The notes under the pieces: generated by a model
The model's input: the letters and a program-made list of their open reading frames with translations, nothing else
The model's database searches: none
Told to the model about the DNA's origin: nothing
Shown here: positions 39,201 to 48,200 of the stretch, in pieces
Position numbering within the stretch: position 1 is the first letter of the stretch
Layout: each line of letters opens with the position of its first letter
Origin: Alligator mississippiensis
Lineage: Eukaryota; Chordata; Crocodylia; Alligatoridae
Direction of reading: 5' to 3'
DNA: 64,000 nt
Assembly (NCBI RefSeq): GCF_030867095.1
Contig: NC_081826.1
Coordinates: 250,956,251-251,020,250 of the forward strand
Program-made: the position numbers and the translations under genes

Positions 39201-42200
39201 AACTTACTTTGGATCTAACACTACTGTGCTCCACAACACCGGAAGTATAGAGAAAGCTTGGTAAGAAAATAAACCTTGTACTTTCTTTCAGTCCATTTCT
39301 TCTGTTACAGTGCTGAATTATTAGCATTCTGCTACTAAAACACATTTAGGTGTCCTGAATAATCTTCTAGTCGTTTAAATGCAATTTATTGGCAAAAGAA
39401 TTAATTTGATAGGGCAGTCAGTTGGTTAACTGACCAGGAATTGCTTTTCCCCATACATAACAATGTAAAGAGGGTAGATAAAGAAGAAAGATTGTTTAAA
39501 AATTTATTATCTTTAAAAAAAAAATGTTGAAATAAATCTAAAAATACTGCATTCTATATTAAAGCCTAAAATTATTATATTAAATAATTTAAATAAAACA
39601 TTGAGCAGTATATGTTTGCTGCCAACATTTTAAAGACAGTCAAACCACTGAACTGATGGAAGTCATTGGTTAAGCATCTAAAACCTGAGTTTGCAGAAGT
39701 GCTAAACTCGTTTTTGGCCATTGTCCTCTTTTGGAAGGGAAAAAATATTTTTATTCAACTAGTTTAGTTCAGTAACTAGTTTATGAATTAAAACTAGGTA
39801 TGTGAGGCTGATAAATATTTGTTATAAGACCTTGAAGGACACAGTAAGCAGAAATAATTAAGTCAATTCATTACATACAAATTATACTTCTGCTACATAG
39901 TAGATCAGCCTTAAATACAAAGCATGTTTTGATAAACATACTTTATTCTTACGCATCCAACACTTTTAAACTGGGTTTATTTGACTAGTAAAATAAGCTA
40001 TTTTATCCATTTTAGTTTAATATAATTTCCATCCTAATACTGCTTGACACACCTCAGAAGTAAAAAAGAAATAACAATCCAACAAAATGAAAATGGAAAA
40101 TATTAAAAATATGAATATACCGGTACATAGGTTAAACTATAAAATTGTTTAAATAAAATGTGTAGCTGTGAGAGGGGCAGTAAAAGCCCCTCTAGCGTGT
40201 CCCAGACCCCTGCCCCATGCACCCCGATACTTACTGCAGGAGTCCAAAGGAGCAGCAGCCGGGGAGAAACACGGACGCAGGCATCACAATTCCGGAGCTG
40301 CCTGAGCCTTGTATCGCCTCGTATCAGCAATCGACGGGGGCAAAGCTTCAGAGAGACACAGGCTGCTCAAAAAGCAGCTGGGAGCACAGCTGAGCGGCTG
40401 GCGGGGGAAGAGCAGGACACTGGCCAGGAGATGCCATCTGCAGAGCCAAGGATCACAAGCCGGGAGTGCAGGGAAACAGAGCAAAGCGTCTGCTGGAGGG
40501 CTCCGACAGACTGGACAAGGAGCCCAAGCCTAGGGGGCCAAGGGACGCCTGGGAGCAACATCACAGCCCCATTAGGGAGCCCAGGTATGGTGGCTGGGGA
40601 TGGCAGCAGGGAGCTGCTAGCCCTCACAGGCAGCCTGGCAGGGAGGAAGACACATCCCACCGTGGGAACTATGAGCCCCACCAGCTCAGGAGGAACAGGA
40701 GATTGACCACAGGTCAGCTGGGACCCGGAAGCAGTCATGCTGGGAAGACGGATCAGGGTGGGGCATGGGGCGGCTGCCCACCCCACAACTACTAGGAGGG
40801 AAGGGATGGGCGAGTTCCCCTTCTTCTTCTCTTCCCCCCACACCACTGAGTGACCAAGCAGGCACTGGGAGACAGGATCCCAGGGGTCCGACAGCAGAGG
40901 CCAGATATTTTCTGTTGAATTCATTTTTAGTTCCAGTTAGCCCCAAGCTGGGGCAGGTTTAGATACCCAAGCAGGCCCAAAGTTGAGGGACCGGCCGTGG
41001 GGAAGACTGTGCTGACCGAGAAGGCCCAACCCATTCCATGGTGGGCGGTCTGGATGAGAAGAGATCATCCAGGGGAAGACCTGCAGGGCGCAGCATTTGC
41101 CCAGGCTGTGGATGTGGTAAGGGTGGGGTAAAGGGAAGGTTTGGAGGCCCACAAAGAAAGACCGGGGTCGAGACCTCTTTGCTTTGGGGGCCACCTGAAG
41201 GGAACGGCCTCCCTGTGGCGGCGAAGTGCCCCCACAGGCTCTCGAGGGAGAGAAAGGAGGACCTGCAGACCCCAGACCCCGAGAGCAAGCCCCCAGAGGG
41301 GCGTACGTACCTGCTGAAGAGCAGCGGGAGCAGGAGCCGTGTTTGCGGCTACAGCCGCGCGAACCGCCATTACACCGGCTGTGGCAACAGTTGTTCCCGG
41401 CGCGGGGAACAGCTGAGCCAATCCCAGCGGCCGTAGCGGTAGCTGCGGGAAAGTTTAAAAACGCCAGCAGAACGGGGAGAGAGGGGGAGCCGAAGAGAGA
41501 GAGTATGGGTGGGCTGCTCGTGCTGCGAGCTCAGGCACGGACAGGAGAGGACCCAGCCTGCGGGTCTCAAGCAGGCAGCTTAGCAGAGAGCTGTAAGCCT
41601 TCTACGGGAGGCAGAGCAGAAGGCAGACAGAGAGTGCAAGCCGAGGCACACTCAGTCTCCTGAAGCGGCTGACGCTCAGGAGGCAGGGGAGTGCTCTGCT
41701 GTTGGTACGAGAGGGGAGACAGCGGAGACTCCAAGAGGGAGCTGGAACCAGGGGAATAACCCTGCAGCTCCTCCTAACTCGGAGGAGTATTTCCTGTAAA
41801 AGAGGAGAAAGGAGGAATCGCTCCCAGAAGGAGGGAGATCGACCGGAAACCGGAGAACCGGTCTGAGGCCGTCATACAAGGCCTGGAAACATCTTGAACA
41901 CATCAACCAGCGGTTGGCACGTGGATGGGGTGTAGGGGAGGCGGAGCCCCGTGGACCACCGTGTCAGACGACCATGAGTAACACTGTCTATTGGGAGGCC
42001 CCACCCAGGATAAAGATCTCCACTGTAGACCCCTCTTAAGGTATCTATTTACATCCAAGTCGTGGCAGGCGAGTTGAGGGGAGGGGCAACACCCCGACAG
42101 ACCAAGCGGAGCGGGGCAGAGGCTCCACACTCCCCAGTAAAGAACATTGAAGACGTGGCAGGCGAGTAGGAGCAGCACCCACACCATCTAGGTGGCACCA

Positions 42201-45200
42201 GAGCCCGATCTCACCCTGACGTTGCTTGGGAGCAAGGCACCTATCAAGAAGGGGCCAAAGCCCTACAACACCTACAGTAGCAACATAGCACATTCTTCTG
42301 GTTAACAAAAGAGGCCCTAAATATAGCCATTAGGTATTATGTGCATTAAATACACTATATTTAGCTGCAAAACATAATGGTCTAGTGATTGCCAAACAAT
42401 AAGAATCAAACTTCCTTTAGGAAAATTACTAAAAAGAACATATGCAAAACAAAATTACATTTTATTATTTAAATTAAAGTTTCCTGCTTGCAGGTTTAAA
42501 GCCCAGTTAAAATATGTGGTTTAATTAGTCAATCCTTTCTACATGTAAGAATCAGGAATATTCTGTGAACTTTGTTTTAGGTAAGAAAAACTACATTCAA
42601 GGCCAAAGAGTTTGTGAAATCTGACCTAAGTATTATAGTTTTAAAAAATAAAAAAGTTTGGTATAATGTCTGCTGATTTCTTAAGATTTATTTTAAATTC
42701 CATTTTTCAAAAAGGCAGCTAAACAGAAACTGACCAAAATTCCTCTTTTCCCCACCCTCAATCAGATATAGGCAGAAAAGATAAAATAAAAAGAGACTAT
42801 GAAGATTGTGTCTCCACTAAGGTAAAATTATGTATATGCATTATGTGAAAGGGCTTTAATTAAAGAACTATACGTTTTTCAATAGAAGCCATGCCTCATT
42901 CAGTAAATAGAATGAGCAACTGTTCACTGAACATGTAATCAATTTTTTTTGTTCTCATTCAGCATGTGAACCTAGGCTTTATTCAATGCACACAATCCAA
43001 CCCCTGCATTGAATACAAAATCATTAATTTCCTCCAGAGTGTTTCTATGGTACTGTCACCATAGTATTTTAGTTCTTCACAAACATTAATCAACTGATCT
43101 TCAGAATACCCTTGTACAGTGAAGTAGTATTATTATCCTCACTTTATAGGTGGGAACTCAAGCAAAGAGAGATTAAGGCCAAGGTCATCAAGTATACTAG
43201 CTAGTTTTGGGTGAAAACCTTGTTTCACCTCAACCTGAATTCTTTCTGTGCCATCCTTATCTATTCTAGGCTTTATGTTTTCTGTAATTTTAATAATATG
43301 TGATGGGAGCATTCTTCTAACTACCCCACTTTGCATGCTCCTCTAGTTATCCAATAACATGCTGTGACAGAGCACAGGTTGTGCCTGTTATTTTAAGGGG
43401 TCTGAGCAGGCAGTAAGTAGCCTGCAGGTGGGGGCAGGTCCAATCAGGTGGTCACATTAGGCAGGAGGCTGCCTGATTGGTGGAGAGGGCTGGGAGCCTG
43501 GGTATAAGGCTAAGCCCCAGAGCAGAGCAGGCAGTTGCTGTAGGGGGCCGAAAGAGCAACATCACCTAGTCGGCCGCTGCTCCCAGAACAGCTGGGAGGT
43601 ACAGGGCAGGAACTATGAGGATAGAGGAGGTTTCTGGTACTGGGGCGTGACCTAAAACTAAACCCTGTTGGGGAGGATGGTATGGTGGGGCTGCTTGTGG
43701 CAGGGCAGCTTCCAGGAAATGCCACATCTGTGCCTCCCCAGTGAAGGCTATGTATGGGGTGCCAGAAAACCTCAGCCCCTGCTGCCTTGTGGGTTACCCT
43801 GTGGAAGGGAAAGGCTAGGGGAGCACACCCCAACAGAAAAGCACAGGGTCAAGGCCCACTGAGTGGAGCCTCAGGTGAGGTCCAGGCCATGAGAAGGGGA
43901 CCTGAGACAGGGCCCACATCCACTGGGTGGGGCCTGGGGCTCATGAAGGAGCTGGGTGTTGAGGCTCCAGGGGTGTGGGATTGACAGCTCCATTGTAGGG
44001 GGCACAGGGATTGAGAACCCCAGCATGAGACACAGGGAACCCTAGCCAGTCTAAGGATGCCTGAAGCCAAATCTACGCCAAGTGCGGCCCAGTTAAGGGG
44101 CTGGGGGAGTTTGTGGACATGGATGCCAGCTGCGAGGCATAAGGGGAGGTTCGGAGCCATGCATATGCCCTTGGCATCAGGGCAGTTAAATGGGCAGCCT
44201 CCATTGTGCTCCATTTGGAACAACATAAAGATACATCAAAGGCATGGCAGGTCAGGCAGGTGGGTGGACTACCCTAGACAAGTGGGCAGGCCAACATCTA
44301 GACCAGCCTTGGGACAACCCACTTGTTACACATGCCTGTAATGTCAGATGCTCTGGTTTCATTCTTTAACACATGACCTAAATAGTTCCATCTTTTGCTG
44401 AACCTTTAAAATAATTCAGCCTGAGGCAGACATTTTACATAAAACTTTCAGTCTAGGTGATTAAGGTTTGCCAAAGTTACAAAATTAGATATTAGAAAGG
44501 ATAGTGTTAACTGTAGGTGATGCTACCAACTCTGTCCATAATATGCAATAATTACTACAGAGCAATATTTACTATTTAGTAATTAGTTTATTCCTTATGA
44601 TAAAAGTATAGGCAGTCTAAAATATCATAAAACCTTTGCACCAAGAGCTTCACTGTATCAATTAATAAAAATTAGTACCTTTCAATTTAAAAATACCTAT
44701 CTGGTACAAAATAATTAATCTGAAAGCAAAGTTTGGGTACAGATTGGGATTAATCATTTCTAACAGTAATATATTTCAGTAACCCTAATACTGTATCACT
44801 GTATATTACATTAGACTACCATTAATAGAAGTTTTGTAAATAGAAATTTGTTCTATAATGGACAGTATCAGCAATACACAATCAGTTATAATCATTAATA
44901 TATATAGTCTATATAATCTATTGATATATATAATCTATAATAATATATCCTATATAATCTTTTCTATATACCTCTTAAAATCCAGTTTGATGCCTTTGTC
45001 AGTGTTCAGAATCTCTTGTAGCCACTCCTGGAGTGTGTTGTCACTGTTCATTTCAGGAGGATGAGCCATGATTGGTTCACCCTTTTCTGCTTTGCACCCA
45101 CGAAGAAGAACATCTGCTTCTACCATGTGAGCAGCACCTGTTAATTTGAAAAAAGAATGTTGCCATATGACTATGACCAATGGTTCTAGCGTTTAGATCA

Positions 45201-48200
45201 CAGCAGCAATCAAAGGAAGATCCTTCTAAGTTTCCATAGCTTTATGCAGGTACCCTCCGTGATGTCATATGTAAGTCTGATCAACACATGAAGGGATAGT
45301 GCATGAGGCAATGTACTCTTCAGAGATTTTAACTATGAAACTTAAAGAAGTGTCCATTTAACATATGCAAACAGTGATTTTTAAAGACATACTTAACCAA
45401 GTTTAGACAGATTTGTACAAGAAGACACATGCAAAATCCTGACTCAAAGGACACCCCCCCTGCCAAATTTCAAATCATTTCTTCGTGGCTTGAGTGTGTG
45501 AATCCCTTTTAACAGAAAGACCCTAGAAAATTTTAACATGGGAAAAATAACTCCTGCTTCCTTTGCCTCATTGTCCTCACTGGCTCAAACTTTTGAGCTG
45601 AAGCTTTCCAAAAATGTTCAGTCTCGGGCAGACACCTGACACAGAAAATTTCAGCAGAAACAGTTAAAATTTGGCAAAGATGCAAGCAATCAAAAACAGC
45701 TTCCTACAATGAAAAGTGTCAGACAATCCTATTGATGGGAAGTACGGTCTTACTGTAAATATATATAAAGTGACAAGCCTAAAACATAACTATAACCTGA
45801 GATATAATTATACTTTCAAAGAGAACCAGAAGGAATGAAATACATTTTTCAAGTTTTATGCAAGTCAGACTGAAGTCCACTGGATGGAAAAAGGGCAATT
45901 ACAGCACCATGAATGGCAAAAAAATAAAACACAAGAGTACAAGAAAGATTATACAATGTATTCATGTTACATTATTTCAGACCTTATTTTAAAAACCAGT
46001 TGATAAAAAAATGATCAGGTCATGTAAAAGCAAAAATCTTTAGAATCTTAAATTGTTTTAGGAAGATTAAGCCAACCATTTTGCAATGTAACTCACTCCA
46101 TACTTCACAAACATTGCAATTGGCTGCAGCAGAAGACTAGTATCACTCTTGCCACTTCAGAATAAGGAAAAAAATATTTGGCAAAGTGTTTCTGTATTCT
46201 CCAGTGTTTTGATGGGTATGACATATGTATCTGTTTCTATCACAAGAATGGCCCAGGCATGCTTAACGTGTGAAATCAAAATTCTTCAGTAATTGCTTTT
46301 CATTGTTGGCAGATATCAAGTGAAACAGAAACAGATCCAATATTAAGACTGCAAAATTGCTCCTATAGCCACAAAAACACTTAACTTAGTTTTCATAGAT
46401 CTCTCTTTGGACATACACATTTTTGTAACTATACAAGGAACAGCACAAATGTGTCACTGGATTTCACCTGTTTGCTACACACATTCATAAGTGGATTCAC
46501 TTGTCTAACCTGTTCTTACAAAACTTCAAGAACAACCTTTACACACAAACAGTTTGACAATGTGGTTTGCAGAACAATGTAACTGGTTAACAGTCTAATC
46601 ACTAACATTTGGCAAGCGTGCTTCTTGGCATGTATAAACACAAAAGAACTCACAAATAAGGATTTTCACTCCAAACAGCCCGAAAGAGTCCACCCTTCCA
46701 AACAACTCAAAAGATAATTTAATTGTGTTTTAATCTTATTTGACAATGCAATGCTCCATATTATGCCTAAAGAAGTGTGAAACGATTTTGTGGGAAATCA
46801 TGATACTGATAGATCCAATTTCCAATATGTATATATAGTACTTACTTTTTATTGCTTCTTTCATTTGTGATTTACTGTTTGCTGCATGATACCAGATGAT
46901 TTCAGCTCCATCTCGCGTTTTAATTTGGTTTGTGTTCAGAAAATAATCCAATATATTTTCACTCCAAGCTCCTATGTCAATATAATATTGAGAGTACCAT
47001 AAATATAGCATATATGAAAAAGGTTTGAAATAGCTTTTTACTGTCATAATGCCAATGATTCAAAATAATTAAAAATAAACATAAAGAGTAGGAACTAAAG
47101 AGATTCCAACTAGTTTGGGTAGCAAAGGAAAAAGAAAGAGGGGAAAATAGGTGTATGGTAGAGAAAGATGCATAACAAAGGATGAAAGATGACATTCAGA
47201 AAAAGAAGATGGATATGAGCAAAGAAAGAGGTAAGGAAGATGCTTTTCCTATCCTGCTCTTAAAATATGTCATACATATATGAAATCAAAACTTAACCTC
47301 TTTTTAGCATCATTTGCAAGGAAAAAAATAACAAAGATTACTTCAAACCTCCCAGTCTTAGCTACACCTAGAGTTCTTCCCTAAGGAGTACTCAACTATT
47401 TCCTTGATGTTCTTTTTCTGAAGCAGACTTCCAATTTTCTCTTAACCCAGTGCAGTAGTAAGTAATTTGCCTCAGTAAATCAGTGGAACCCTTTTCCAGC
47501 AAAATGAACTTAATTTTTTCAGTGATTGCAGAGGTGTAGGTTGTAGCTGTGTTGGTCTAAGGACATAGGCAGACAAGGTTCCTTGGGTAAATCTGATACC
47601 TTTTATTAGACCAACCCAAATAGTTGGAGAATAGTTATTCAGCAAGCTTTGGGGAAAACACGAAAGCTTGCTGAATAACTATTCTCCAACTATCTGGGTT
47701 GGTCTAATAAAAGGTATCAGATTCATCCAAGGAACCTTGTCTGCCATTTTTTCAGTGAGGTATTTAAGCAAACACTACCAGTTTGTTATCTAGAGGACGA
47801 CAGATAAGGGTAAAAGAAATATTCTGATTTTAGAAAAGATTCCTTTTGGAATCAAAAACCTGACCTATTTCTCAAGTAATTGTACTGTCCCCTCTGCCCC
47901 TTTCTGCAGGGGACACATTCCTCTCAATCAGGAAAATTCTACAATGTGACTATTTCACATGTATAGTAATAACAAAAATCTGCCAATTGTATACGATTCA
48001 GTTGCCCTTGTGTGTCTCACCATTTTTGGGTCTTACCCCTGGACACAGCAGGCATTAAATCCTGATTGAGGCCATCCTATTCTTAAGTTGTATTTTCCAT
48101 AAACGCTCCGTATTTGTCCAGGAGGAAACAAAAAAAATCAACACAAAAAATTCTTTTCAGGTGAGGTTAACACTGCAGACCTCTCTACAAGATTTGAGTA

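Noticed and set aside
40158-41663. Several 100-180-residue frames
   Set aside because: All fall within the GC-rich solo LTR at 40167-42276, and overlapping frames on both strands have no homology.
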